Assembly: GCA_011503125.2 (NCBI GenBank)
Contig: WWBZ02000040.1
Coordinates: forward strand, 1-64,000
Direction: 5' to 3'
Source: Botryosphaeria dothidea
Lineage: Eukaryota > Ascomycota > Dothideomycetes > Botryosphaeriales > Botryosphaeriaceae
DNA: 64,000 bases
How positions within the stretch are numbered: the first letter of the stretch is position 1; each line of letters begins with the position of its first letter. Below, one piece after another: positions 1-12,265 of the stretch. The position numbers were made by a program, and so were the translations under genes. The notes under the pieces were generated by a model, which was not told the origin of the DNA, searched no databases, and was given only the letters and a program-made list of their open reading frames with translations.

Positions 1-369
1 AAGCTCTCGCCGAAGCCCTAGACTATAATCCCTAAAATGGTTAATAGAACTATACCTCCTAATCCTTAGGATACGCTCTTCTAAGTCCTTAATTAAGTCC
101 CTACTCCTATTAACGCTCGTCCTACCTTTCCTAAAGATATCCCGGTTTCTCTACGCGTTACCCTTAGCTAGGTATACGCTAGAGGAAGATAATCTTGCCT
201 AAGATCCGATATCGATTTACTAGTTATTCCTAAGAATACTACGAACGCCTAAGTTACTTATATCTTTTACTACTACGGTTTTAGCTAAGATAAAGCCTTC
301 GCCCGACTTTAACTACTAGCCCCGAACCTCCCTACTAATACGCCGGCTACTACGTCTACGGTATCTTCT

Positions 370-1145
370 TTAGAAACCTCTCGTCCCCGCATTCCTAAGG
401 TATCGGATCTAGAACCCTTTAAAGGAGAACGTACTCGGTTCTAGAACTTCGCTACGCAACTTTAACTTAAATTTGCCTCGGACCTATCTACTTTTATAAT
501 GGATATAGCTAAGATTACCTACGCTAGGTTATATCTTCGCGATACGGCTTACACTTAGTTTGCCCCTTACGTCTCTACTTCGAACGGTTCCGTAGACTTC
601 GACAATTATAAGGCCTTCTACTAAGCTCTTAAGGCCGTATTTAATAATTCTAATACTTACGTAACGGCTAAATAATCCCTCCTCGCACTTAAATAAGACA
701 AGTCCTACTCGGCTTACTACTTACGGTTTCTCTCGCTTATTACGACTCTTAGTTAGAAGGAAAACGTAGTAAAGATTTACTACTTCCGCCTTGGCCTTAA
801 GAAGAACCTTAAGAATCTTCTTATTAGACGTTCTATACTACTAGAATTCGAAAAGTTCGCTAAAACCTACATTGCGTTAGATAACTAACTCTATGCTCGA
901 ATAATTGAGAAAAAGACACCCGTAACTCGTACTCCTACCTCGACTCCTCTCTTTATACTAGCTACCCCTCGATCCTCGTCTCCCGCGCTAACCTCGATCC
1001 CCTAAAGTAAACCTATAGAACTAGATGCCTCTGCTCGAAAAGCGTATCGAAGAGCTAATAATCTCTGCGCTTACTATAGTAATCCGAACTACTAGGTACG
1101 TAAGTGCCCTAAGGCAAAGGGTCTAAAGGGTTTAAAGGGTCTAAA
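370..1145 (+). pseudogene. gag remnant of the chromovirus
   Basis: This stretch reads as a retrotransposon Gag capsid region broken by stops. A CCHC zinc knuckle sits at 1066–1107, but RIP has turned the second cysteine and the histidine into tyrosines and one codon into TAG (pattern C-A-Y-Y…N-Y-*-V-R-K-C). The spacing still fits CX2CX4HX4C. A lysine/glycine-rich tail follows. The true start is not visible; the left limit given is where Gag-like sequence becomes convincing. Confidence 0.75.
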
Positions 1146-1449
1146 CCTTAATTCGACTATAACTATACCCTCTCCGCCCACCTCGCTACTAGTAACAAGT
1201 CTACTCGTCTCTAAAACCTCGACTCCTATAACTCCTCCTACAGCTTTAGTCCTCTACGTATTAAAAAACGTAGAAGGCTAGGTAGTACCCGGCACCTACC
1301 TAGCCCCCCGCTACTTTCTACTTTAAATTAATTCTCTATTCTTGCTTCTTTATCTTCGAACCTCGGAACACTCTTATTTTTACCCCCCGAACCTCGTACC
1401 TCGAAACTACGCGCTATTAATCTCGGAAAACGCCTACTCCTTATTCTTA

Positions 1450-4400
1450 AGTTAGTAGTTAATAATATAATCGAAACCTCGTCTATACTAGACTCTAGTG
1501 CTTCGTTCTTGTTTATAGATAATGCTTTTATTAAGGAACACTCGCTCCCTACTCGTTAAAAAATATAACCTAAATCCCTCGAGCTGGCTAATAGATCTAT
1601 AGCTAGGTAGATTACTTATAAAGCCGACCTTTAACTCGATATTAATTAATACTAAGAACTCCTTACCTTTTAGGTAACTAAGCTTAGTTAATATTCTATT
1701 ATTCTTAGAAAACCTTAGCTAGAAAGACACGATCTATAGATTCTCTAGTTAAGGAATACTATTACCTTCGCTTCTCCTTTCTACTAAGTAAATTACTTAC
1801 CTACTCGACAACCTACGATTACGCCTCCTAATCCGCCTTCGATCTCTTACGCTACGGTATCCTACGCCGCCCTTACCCGCTATGTCTAACGAGATAAGAC
1901 TAGGATCTATGCCGTATTAATTAAGGAAATCCAAGAATACCTTAAAAGCCTTAAAAAAACGGAATAATAAACCCCGGAATAAGAACTCGAAACCCTCCGC
2001 TCACGAATCCCGGCTCGATTTTACTACCTTCTTCCTTTCTTTACTAAGAAAGAGGCCGATAAGCTTCCCCTACATCGATATATTAATTATAAGATTTCGC
2101 TAGAAGAGGGCAAGAAACCCCTATTCGGTCCTCTCTACTTAATGTCCGATTTAGAGCTTAAGGCTCTACGCGAATATCTTAATAAGAACCTTAAGAAAGG
2201 TTTTATTCGGCCCTTATCCTTATCCTCTGCGTCCCCTATTCTCTTTATTAAGAAACTAGGTGGCGGCCTTCGTTTTTGTGTAGATTATCGCGAACTAAAC
2301 GGTATTACGAAAAAGAACCGTTATCTACTCCCCTTAATTAACGAGACTCTCCGTCAACTTTAAGGCTCTCGTATTTTTACTCGACTCGACCTTCGCGGTA
2401 CTTATAACCTTATCCGGATTAAGGAAGGCTCCGAATATTTAACCGCCTTTAGGACTCGCTATAGCCTATACGAGTACCTTATTATGCCCTTTAGCCTTAC
2501 GAATGCGCCTACTACCTACTAATAATTCGTTAACGATATACTACGTAAATATCTCGACCGCTAGTACGTCGTCTACTTAGATAATATTCTTATCTACTTA
2601 GAAATAGAAGAGGAGTACTACGAACACGTCTAATTAGTTCTCGAAAAACTTCGTAAAGCAGGCCTGTACGTAAAAGGCGAAAAATGCGACTTCTATACGA
2701 CTTCGACTACGTTTCTTAGCTTCGTTATCTCTCTAGACGGTATCTCTATAGACCCGGCTAAGGTAGCCGCCGTAAGAGACTAGGAGGCTCCTCGCTTAGT
2801 TAAAGATCTTTAATCGTTCCTTAGCTTTATAAACTTTTACCGAAGATTTATTAAAGGATACTCTCGAAAAGCTAGAGCTCTCTTTAGGCTCCTAGCTAAG
2901 AATATTCGTTTTACTTAGGGAAAAGAATAGGATAAGGTATTTACTTATCTTAAGGAAGCCTTCTACTCTTACCTAATCCTCCGATACTTCGACTCCTAAC
3001 TTAAAACTATCCTTAAAACTAACTTATCCGACTTTATTATCTCCGTAATTTTATCCTAATAGGTAACCTACGATAATAGCAGAAGAATCCTATATCCTAT
3101 CGCCTACTACTCTCGGAAAATAACCTCCGTAGAGTAGAACTACGGTATCGGGGATAAGGAACTCTTAGCTATCGTGGAAGCCCTAAAGGAATACCGTTCC
3201 CTCGTTATTAACCTCTTCTCGCTACTCCTCGTTCTTATAGATTACTTAAATTTAACTAGCTTTGCCTCTAAGTAAATCTTAAACCGTCGGTAAGCACGCT
3301 AGGTAATTAAACTCTTAGAACTCGACTTTAAGATCGTCTACCGCCTAGGAACTAAGAATTAACGCGCGGATGCGTTAATAAGACGGTTAGAAGACCTCTC
3401 TGCTCGAGAGGGGCGTCTACCCCCTACTACGATCCTTACCTCTAAAAAATTCGAAATTTCGACCCTTATTTCTACTCGCTATTTAATCGCTAGACTAGAA
3501 CCGTCTCTAGCTAGTGAAATTCGCTTAGTACTCGATGAGGATACTCTTAGATAAGAGATCCTTACCGCACTCGATATCTACGTACTTCGATATCCTAAGG
3601 TAGATTTAGGCGTATATTCTAAGGATAACGATAGTCTATTACTAGTTAATAGACTTATCTATATTTCTAAAGATCTAAGCCTCCGCTAAAGAATTATTAG
3701 CTCTCGATACTCGTATCCGGCTGCTAGACACCTAGGCTAGACAGTAATATTTAAACTCGTTACTCGTAATTTCTAGTGGCTAGGCCTACGACAGATAGTA
3801 GCCCGTTTTATACGGAACTATAAGACCTGCCAAAGAATTAAACCCGCTCGACATGCCCCCTATAGATATTTAAAACCCCTTAAAGTACTATAACGCCGCT
3901 AGCAATCCGTTTCTCTCGATTTAATTACGGGACTTCTAACGTCTAACTCGTTCGATACTATATTAGTAGTCGTAGATCGACTAACTAAAATAGCTTACTT
4001 TATTCCTTACTAAATAACCCTCGATTCGATAGAGCTTGCTAAGCTTTATCGAGACTACGTTTTTCGACTATATAGCTTACCCGACGACTTCGTATCTAAC
4101 CGCGGCTCGATTTTTACCTCTAAATTTACTAGAGCTCTTAGTAGATCCCTATCTATTAAGACTAACTTTAGTACGGCTTTCTACCCGTAAACCGACGGCT
4201 AGATAGAGCGTATTAACGCTATTCTCGAGCAATACCTTCGTGCCTACGTTTCGTACTAATAAGACGATTAGAACGACTTTCTCTCCCTTACTAAATTCGC
4301 TTATAATAATATAATCTCGACTACGACTAAGGTTACCCCTTTCTTTATAAACTACGGCTTCTACCCTCGTTATAAGATTCTACGGAAAGACCCGATCTTA

Positions 4401-4970
4401 GCCCTACTCGAACCCCTACGTCTCTTCTAAGAGAACCTCGAAAACCTCGAAAACTACCTTCGCCAAGAAATTCGATTCGCATAAGATGCCTACGTAGAAT
4501 AAGCTAATAAAGACCGTATCTCGCTATCCGTCTTTAAGCCTAGTAACCTCGTTTAGCTCCTAAGACGGCATATCTCGACAATAAGACCTTCGGATAAACT
4601 CGACTTTAAACGCCTTAGCCCCTTTCCTATACTAGGAAAGATCTCGACTTATGCCTATCGCCTAGAACTACTAAGGACGATAAAAGTCCACCCCGTATTC
4701 CACGTCTCTTTACTCGAACCCGCAGCCTCTAACCCCTTATCTAATTAAGTCTAACCTTCGCCTCCGCCCGTTATCGTTAACGGCGAAGAAGAGTACCGGG
4801 TAGAAGAGATTCTAGACGTTAAAGCAACCCGGAGATAACCGAAATACCTCGTAAAATAGACTGGTTACTCGATACTAACCTAGGAATCTTACGACCTTAT
4901 TAAAGACCTTAAGGCCCTTAATACGTTCTATAAACGTTACCCTTTAAAACCTCGACCCTTAGGCTAAAGG
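1450..4970 (+). pseudogene. pol remnant: protease, RT, RNase H, integrase, chromodomain
   Basis: The protease active site reads DSSA at 1491–1502 (DSGA in intact relatives). The reverse transcriptase is clearest at 2142–2620, with the fingers motif [12 protein letters not shown]; the catalytic YxDD has become YLDN at 2574–2585 (Asp to Asn, a RIP change). RNase H and the primer-grip region follow. The integrase keeps one histidine of its HHCC module and the KTCQRIK end; its second DDE residue appears as VSNRG instead of VSDRG; and IERINAILEQ supplies the Glu. The C-terminal chromodomain (about 4785–4950) starts EEEYRVEEILD and ends FYKRYPLKP. The many stops and lost catalytic residues show it is dead. 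Confidence 0.88.
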
Positions 4971-5002
4971 CTCGTAGGAACTTACCTCTAGGAAGGAGAG
5001 TC

Positions 5003-5361
5003 TACTATTATAAACGTGGCTTATATAGACTCCTTACTTATTTACCTTCGTTAATTTAAAATCTAGATCTAGACTTACCTGCTTATAAATTAGGAAGCTA
5101 GTATTTTAGTTCGTTCTTTATATATATAAAGCTCGCCCCTCTACTTTATAGTTAGTTCTTTAGTCTAGTAATAAGTATTCCTCGCGTATAACTTGGTACG
5201 CCTTAAATTAGACCTTGCTTACCTCCCTCGTCCCTCGTCCCTCGCTCCTCGTCTCTCGTACCTCGTACCCTCGCCCTTTAAACTACACCCTTATACTTTA
5301 GCATTGCTTTACCCCTACTGCCTTTACCGGCTTCGTTACCTCGTCTCTCCGCCCCCCCCTA
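5003..5361 (+). repeat. Putative 3' LTR of the chromovirus
   Basis: A purine tract (ggaaggagag, 4991–5000) lies directly after the pol/3' UTR, as a polypurine tract would. It is followed by a segment with a TATA-like tatatataaag near 5130 and a pyrimidine-rich downstream part, as in an LTR promoter and U5. The ends would be ta…ta, which RIP would produce from tg…ca. The matching 5' LTR is outside the window, so the borders are estimates. Confidence 0.4.
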
Positions 5362-6100
5362 AGGTCCGTTTATTATAAGTAGTAATAGATAGTATAATAA
5401 GATCTAGTAAGTAGACTATTACTTACTAGGAGTCGGGGGTAATAGTCTTACTTATAAAGAAGTAGGTTCTTACTACTTTCTTCTAAGGGAAAACTATATA
5501 GTAGGTAGGGTATCTTACTATTATCTTAATCCTCGGATTCCTCTAGGGCTCCTAGATAGCTAGGATATAGTAGATTCTTAGGTTAACCTCCTTAAAGAAC
5601 GGGAGTATTACTCTATTCTTACTCTTATAGACGTTATACTATACGATAGAGAGAGAGCCTATATCTAATATTAACTTTCTTCTATTTCTAAGTTAGGCTA
5701 CGAGGAGGTTAGTAGTATAGGCTGCGAGGAGGCGGAAGTTCTCGTAAGCTCTTCTCCCGAGGTATACTAGGAGCTATTAAGTCCGGTAAACCGTATCTAG
5801 TTAGAAGGCGGGGAGCGGCTTAGGTTCCTTAGCCTGCCTAGCCCTCTCTTAGTCGGCTCCTCTTCTCTAGGCCTCTTTCTTAGCCTAACCGTTAACTAGT
5901 TAGTTTAGGGCTATATCTTAGCCGTAGGGGTGCCTCCTCTATATCTCTTTAGTACCGCTAGGCGGGCCTTAGTAGCCTTAGCCTAACGGGCTCTACGCGT
6001 TAGGTAGGAGTTACTCTAGGCCGTATACTCTTAGTTATAGTTTATATATTACGTCTTCTCTTTAGGGTACTCGTAGGTATTATATACCTCGGCGTACTAG
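5362..6100 (-). mobile_element. LINE (Tad1-like) ORF1, 3' part, RIP-degenerate
   Basis: Read on the - strand from 6100 leftwards, this piece continues the frame of the segment that ends at 12450 once the 6.3-kb LTR element is removed. It holds the second zinc-knuckle module of a LINE Gag-like ORF1: RYG*YAEVYNTYEYPKEK, where tyrosines and a stop stand for RIP-mutated Cys, His and Gln codons. A basic, alanine-rich stretch follows (ATKARLAVLKRYR). The left side disappears into the chromovirus end, so ORF2 is not present here; it may lie beyond the chromovirus, outside the window. Confidence 0.65.
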
Positions 6101-6284
6101 TGTTAGGGCTTAACCTTAGGATAATCGCTAAAAGGTATATTACGCTATATACGTTAAGCTAGACTTAAGGAGAAAGAGGAGAAGTCGTAGAAGAAAGAGA
6201 AAAGTTATATACAAGAAAGGCTTGGCGTCATGTGATCTGCCGATGATCCTCTGAGGCTTGATCCTGAGGCTTCAGACTCTAACA
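6101..6284 (-). repeat. 3' LTR of the 6.3-kb retrotransposon
   Basis: It matches 12266–12449 along its whole 184-bp length. The visible differences are mostly C/T and G/A transitions (for example tgttagggctt against tgtcagggctc), consistent with RIP after insertion. Confidence 0.93.
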
Positions 6285-6305
6285 TCACCCCCCCCTCCTC
6301 CTCCC
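6285..6305 (-). other. Polypurine tract of the 6.3-kb retrotransposon
   Basis: On the - strand this reads as a run of G and A (gggaggaggaggggggggt) ending three bases before the 3' LTR, the position where plus-strand DNA synthesis is primed. It confirms the leftward orientation. Confidence 0.8.
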
Positions 6306-6366
6306 GGTTCGAGAGGTTGCGGGTTCGAATCCGGGTGGGGACTGTTGCTTTTTGACCTTTCCCTAT

Positions 6367-6480
6367 TTTTGACCCTTCCTGCCCTGCCTGCCCTGCTTGC
6401 CCTGTTTGCCTTGCTTATCCTGCTTGCCCTGCTTGCCCTGCTTGCCCTATTTACCCTGCTTGCCTTGCTTGCTTGCTTAT
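6367..6480. repeat. Degenerate 9-bp tandem repeat (ccctgcttg)
   Basis: About a dozen imperfect copies of ccctgcttg/ccctgcctg lie in the 3' untranslated part of the retrotransposon. Confidence 0.8.
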
Positions 6481-7099
6481 TTGTCGGTCGCGTTTTAGTG
6501 GGTGTGGGTATATAGGTTGAAAAAGCGAACCCTGAACCATCAAACGGCTACATGGTGTAGTTGGAAACTTGGCTGACCGACAGTAGGTGCGGTGATACGT
6601 GCCTTGGGGTGGCGACATCCCTCAGTTAACTAGCTCCTATGAGCTTGTCGACTGGCTGTCGAATTGAGGGCCTGCCTGTTGGCAGGGAGAGGGTTGTCCG
6701 GCACGGGACTAGGTCCTATGGTCTGTAATGCCCACACCAGGTGACCGCTTGTGCCTCGCTCGCCCTCGGGGCGGGTGGTACAGTGCTTATCTAGTGTGTG
6801 CAGGCTCGGCTCCGGCCGGGCTAAACCGCTTGACTTTTTGTCCACTGGTAGTCTCCGCTCGGTTTCCTCTAGTTCCCTTTTAGTCTCCTAGAGCTCTTAT
6901 CGGTCCTTCTATTTTAGGTACGTGTCTAGCGCTGCTGTGTCCTATAGTGCTAATGCAGGTTCCCATGTTGGCCTTGCATACCCTTCCCATTTGACTTGGT
7001 ACTGGAGTTGGCGCCTCCTTTGCCCTAGTTTTCTTGCCATTCGTTCACCTAAGACTGCCTCCACTCTCCATTCGTCTTAACTATCTACTTAGACTAGTG

Positions 7100-10000
7100 G
7101 AGGTTGGTAGTCATCTTGTTCTTAGCTTGGTAAGGGGTCCGTTCCTGCTGGCCGGAGTAGGTCCACATTAAAGACGTTGTATACCGCTCCGGGGATATCT
7201 AATTTATAGCTATAGGATCCAACTACCTCGATGATAGTAAACTTAGCTGCCTTATTATCGAGCTTCTTACTTAGCCTATCCGTCCTTAGGTTCTTTAAGT
7301 ATAGCTAGACCTTATTACCTACCTTGTACGTAGGAGATAGGTTTCTTTGCCGGTTTGCTTGCCGTTCCTATTCCTATTAGGTATCTACTATAGCCATCTA
7401 TACCCAGTCCGTTACCTCTTTAATCTTTACCACGATTACTTCTGCCCTCGCTACTAGAGAGTCCCTCTAAAGGTCGCCGGGCTAGAGGTCTTCGGATAGC
7501 TCTAGAGGCTCGAGGTAATATCCGTGGGAGAGAAGGAACGGGCTTGCCTGTGTTGTAGCCGAGGTCCTCCTATTAAGAGCTAGCTGGACTATTAGTAGCC
7601 GGTCCGCCTAGTCTTATTAGTAGTAGTCTACGAATAGTACTAGCTTCCTTTCTACTTTAGTATTTATCCTCTCCGTTAATCCGTCCGTTTAAGGGTGGTA
7701 GGCCGTTAAGATGCGCCTCTTAATCTTAAGCAGTTAATAGACACGCTACTAGAGAAGGCTAACGAACTACGTTCCCCTATCGGATATAATTGCTACTAGG
7801 ACTCCGTGGTTCCGGTAGAAGTATGCGATAAAAAGCCTTGCAATAGTTTCCGTCTTAGTATTTGGGCAGGCCTCGAGGATTACTCCTTTCCCTAGCCTAT
7901 CGGTAATTACTATAAGCATCTCGCACCCGTTGCTTAATAGTAGGAGCCCAATAAAGTTAATAGAGATCTCTCTCTATTAACGACTTAGTACTAGTAACGG
8001 TTTAAGTAACCCTTACTTCCGATCCCTCTAGACCTTAGTCCTTCTATAGACGTTATAGTTCCTATAAAACCTCCGGATATCGTTAACGAATCCTAGCTAG
8101 AAGAAGTGCCTTACTACGAGGGAGGTAGTTTAAACGCGTCCGGGGTGTACCGAAAGGGGAGAGTTATACATCTCTTAGATAATCCTTGTTCGTAGTAGCT
8201 CGGAGTCTAGTATCTATTTCCTTTCCCTAAAGAGGAGGTTTCCTTAATAGTCTAGTGAATACTCCGCGATCGAGATCTTAAACTTAGTTGTAAACTCTGG
8301 TAGGAAGGTCCTTTCTCCTCGTTATACTGCTTCCCGGAGTTGCCTTAATACTTAGTCCTACGGGAGTACCTCTTACTATTAATCCTCTAGGGAAGAGGGT
8401 TCTCGTGCTTATTATCCTAGTCGTGCTTGTCGAGGTTTGATTACTATAGCTTCTTCAGATAGAAGTAAATCTTTATTACTCTATTCTTATTCTTTAGGGT
8501 TCTCTAGTAATCTAGTGTTGAGGACTAATCTATAGGGTATTGACTAGAGCAATTAAGCCGTTCTTTATTTAAGTCTCTCGTCTATATCCGTAGTTAGTAG
8601 GTCCTAGTTCCTTTTTATTAATGCGTCCGCTAATCCGTTAGTCTTTCCTAGCGTATATTTAATAATAAAGGAGAAGCGGCTAAGCTCTCTCTACTATCGA
8701 ATCTGCCTCTTAGAGAGTCTCCTCGTAGTAGTAAAGTACTCTAAGTTCTTATAATTAGTAAGGATCTTAAACTAGTATAGCCCCTTTAGTTTAGCATCCC
8801 ACTAGCGTAAGCACTTAACTACTACGAGTAGTTCCTTATCGTAGATTAGGTAGTTATATTCCGCGGGTAGGTTCTTTTTCGAGAAGAACGCTACGGGCCG
8901 TAGAAAACTATCGTTATCGAACTATTAGAGTACCCCTCTAGTATAGTATCCTAAGGAGTCCGTGGCGAGAATTATCTCCCGTTCCGGGTCGAATTGTATA
9001 AGGACCGGTGCCGTGATAAAAGCCTTTTTTAATTTCCTAAACGCGAGCTCGGTTTCCTAGTTCTATTAGAAGGGCACGTTCTTCCTCGTAAGTAATACTA
9101 GAGGGGCTACTAGATTAGAAAAGCCCTTAATAAAACGCCGATAGAAGTTCGTAAAACCGAGGAAACCGAGTACGCCCTTTGCCGTGGTAGGAGCCTTCCA
9201 TTCTTAAATTGCTTTAATCTTTTCCGGGTCCATGTAGATACCTTTACCTACTTCGATAATATACCTAAGATACTTAGTCGACTAGACTTCGAATTCGCAT
9301 TTCTTTAGGTCGAGTTGTAGACCTACAGCATCTAATTTCTCTAGAATCCTATTTACCTTCTCTCGGTGCTCTCGGCGGGATCCTTCCGTGAAGATTAGGA
9401 TATCGTCCACGTACGCGGAGACGAAATCATCGAGGAAGTCCCTTAGAGTCTAGTTAATGTACCGTTGGAAGGTGCTTGGGGCATTCGCTAGTCTAAAAGG
9501 GGTTACTAGCTATTCGAAGAGTCTAAATCGAGTCCGGAATGCCGTTAGCCATTCGCTCTCCTCCGTAATTCGTATCTTATAGAAGGTAGCCCTCACGTCT
9601 AGTTTTATAAACCATTTTACCTTACTAATCCTATTAAGAGTCTCTTAGATAAGTAGTAAGGGGTAGCGGTCCTTTCTCGTAATCCGGTTAAGTGCCCGAT
9701 AGTCGTAGCAGAAGCGTAGACCTCCGCCCGGCTTCTTTACGAATAGTACGGGAGCAGCGGCCGGAGAATTACTTACCCGGATAAACCCCTTGTTAAGTAA
9801 TTCGTTAAGAGTCTTCCTGAGTACTAGAAGCTCGTCACGGGACATATTATATAGGGGTCCCTATAGGGCGTCCGGTGTCTTGCCGTTGCTATCCTTTTCC
9901 AATTCGATTTAGTAGTTAATTCTAGGCCGGTGCGGTGGGAGTTTGTCTGCCTTCTTCTTATTAAATAGGCGTGTCTATCGAGGGTTCACCTAGCTAGGTA

Positions 10001-10800
10001 GCCGGGCCTAAGTATCCGTAGGGGGTTTCTCTTAAAGAGCCTTATTAATGTCCGCTAGGCTCGCTATAAAGACTTAGTACCCTTTCTTTTCTCGGTTCTT
10101 TAAGAGGTAACTAAAGGTAGAGGCTCCGATAAGCTTGCCCTAAGGGCTAGGGAGATCTATTGCTTATTTTACTACTAGCCCTGTGTCCTTAAAGGTAATA
10201 GTCCGTTTACTTTGATCGAGTACCGCTTTTTCCTGTACTATCCATAGGCTTCCCAACATTAGGTCGCAACCGGAAAGCCTAGGCACGATGTAGAAGAACA
10301 TGCGCTTCTGGCGGTGGCCTCCAATGTCTACTTCGGCCCAGGTAACCTCGTCTATTTTCTATCCTATAGGTGTAAGTCCGTCTAGTATCCTTAGGAAGAT
10401 CTTTATACGCGGGAGGTTGCAGTGTTTAGCAAAATGTAACGGTTCAGGCATCAATACTGATCAGATATACCCAAACTAATCTGTGCTGAGCGATGATACC
10501 TAACTACTACCCAACGTGCTCTAAGCACGATATTTCTACCCGATTACTGCCCAATATCTGCCCAATTACTACCTTAACTCTACCCAATTTGTACCCAACA
10601 GTTATGTATTTAAGCCACCGTAGTTACTACCTTCAGAAATCAGAGTCTTCTACATCTTCGTTTTCTCTCCCTAGGCACGCAAGGATATGCTGCGCATTCA
10701 GCAAGTTCCCGAGGGAACTGCAACACAAAACCGTAGCTTATAACAGCGTAGAATTCACAACCAGTATCGGCGAGAGCTTTACTAAAAGACTCTTTATTAA
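7100..10800 (-). pseudogene. pol remnant of the 6.3-kb retrotransposon (RT, RNase H, integrase)
   Basis: Read leftwards, an RT segment at 9645–9845 has the Ty3/gypsy motif [16 protein letters not shown]. The intact catalytic YVDD is encoded at 9402–9413. RNase H shows ATDSLGY at 8946–8966, containing its first catalytic Asp. The integrase C-terminal domain lies near 7150–7330, with the typical ending FNVDLLRP. Stops (mostly TAG for CAG/TGG codons) break the frame, so no protein is expected. The approximate limits are where similarity fades; no chromodomain was recognised. Confidence 0.85.
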
Positions 10801-10849
10801 TTATAACTAGGGTAAGGAGTAAATCTTGTTCGAGCTTACACTACTGCTT

Positions 10850-12129
10850 GTGCCATTCGTTCCGCACTTCCTACTTTTCCTCTACTATAGGCTCCTGCCT
10901 GCGATTTTCGATAGGAGCTTTTAGTTTTCCGACTGCTAGGAGGAGGGCTCGTCCTCTAAGTCTTCTAGTTCCGGTCCCACGTGTCCCTCCTATTGGGTAG
11001 GCTTTGCAAGCCTTACTGGCCTCCTTGGCGGCAGCCATGGGCACTAGGCAACCCTATGCCTAGAGTCGCCACAGCGTAGGCAACGACCCTTATCCTTACG
11101 TTTCTACATCTCTTGTTCGTCTACCTACTTAATACGACGTCCTTGGGCGGCCCTTGCAGGCCCTGTGGGTTCCTAGTCTATTTTATCTTACTGGGGCGTG
11201 GTCGGCTTTAGCTTGGGCCCTAACTGCCTGCTAGTGGACCCTGCCGAGCTAACCTTGTTTTGACCACGCTACTAGTCTTTTTACCAGGCCTGCTGGGGCT
11301 TCTGTCCTATGTTCCTTAGGTTAAAGGCTTCTAGTTGGTTACTAATACGTTTCAGCTCGGTATAGTAGTCCTTAAAGGACTGGCTTGTGCTTCCAAGGCC
11401 GATTATACTTCGTTAGAGCTCCTAGTTTAGCCCTGCTTCTAGGTAGGCCTTAAGGATCTCGTCCGGCTAGTTGGTGCCTCCCGCCTCTAGTACGAGCTTG
11501 CGGAATTCGGTAAAGTACTCTATGAAAGGCTTATTGGTTTGGCGCAGCTTATGGAGCTTACGCTGGGCTTTCTCGTGCACATAGGGGTCGCTAAATGATA
11601 GGCGTAGCTGATCTAGTAGGCACTGAGCAGTCATGCTAGTCGTGTTGGTGCTAGCTTGTACCCAGGGCTGTAGCTAACGAGCTGCTTCGCCCCTAAGCCG
11701 ATTGTGAAGCATAAAAAACTTCGTAGCTTCAGTGCAACTCGTGTAGTCCACGACGAGTTTAGCTTGAGCCTAGGCAATCCAAGGCTCGAGTTCTTCTCTA
11801 TTACCCGAAAACTCGGCGAGAGGGCCGAGGTTCTTCGTGGGGCCTATCTTGGTGTGGTGGCTGGTAGGTCCTGACTTAGGGGTAGGGGGGTCCGAGGAAA
11901 TTCCGGCCACCCCAGCCTCCTTTTCTCCAGCCTCCCTTCCAGCCTCCCCTAAGGGTTATGTGGAAGGGGTTTGGGCGCCTCCCACCTTCAAGAGTTCCTC
12001 CTTCTCTTCCTTAAGCTGTATAACCTCTTGGGTAAGAGTATCCATTCGTGCCATCATTTGTAGTAGTAACCGCTTCGTTTCTTGGTTCTCTTGAGCCTGT
12101 AGCTCTTGTCCATGCTCTTGAGGACTCAT
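10850..12129 (-). pseudogene. gag remnant of the 6.3-kb retrotransposon
   Basis: A likely ATG is at 12127–12129. It is followed by a coiled-coil-like start, a retrotransposon Gag core (LGPLAEFSGNREELEPWIA, then FIEYFTEFRKLVLEAGG) and a CCHC zinc knuckle at 11041–11082 (C-L-R-C-G-D-S-R-H-R-V-A-*-C). A few TAG codons interrupt it. This is a nucleic-acid-binding structural protein gene that packaged the element RNA before it was inactivated. Confidence 0.8.
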
Positions 12130-12136
12130 ATCGAGT

Positions 12137-12208
12137 GATTCCAGTGATTCCAGTGGTTCCAGTAATTCCAGTGATTCCAGTGATTCCAGTGATTCCAGTG
12201 ATTCCAGT
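12137..12208. repeat. 9-bp tandem repeat gattccagt, 8 units
   Basis: Eight consecutive 9-bp units, six identical (gattccagt) and two with one change (ggttccagt, aattccagt). On the - strand it lies just upstream of the gag ATG and would read Leu-Glu-Ser repeated in the gag frame. Confidence 0.95.
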
Positions 12209-12265
12209 GCGCGACTGTGCCAGTAATCCGATGTCCAGTAAGTCTAATATGGGAAGTCTAGCTAA

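Larger units (their letters stand above)
1..5361 (+). mobile_element. Ty3/gypsy chromovirus LTR retrotransposon, RIP-degenerate, 5' end outside window
   Basis: The + strand translates, with many in-frame TAG/TAA stops, into the order gag, protease, reverse transcriptase, RNase H, integrase, chromodomain, which is the layout of a Ty3/gypsy chromovirus. CpA and TpG are almost absent and TpA is abundant while CpG is kept, as expected from RIP. The 5' LTR and the gag start lie left of the window. The right end near 5361 is inferred from a promoter-like LTR and from the point where LINE sequence begins. The element can no longer make protein. The family and orientation are secure; the exact right boundary is not. 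Confidence 0.9.
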
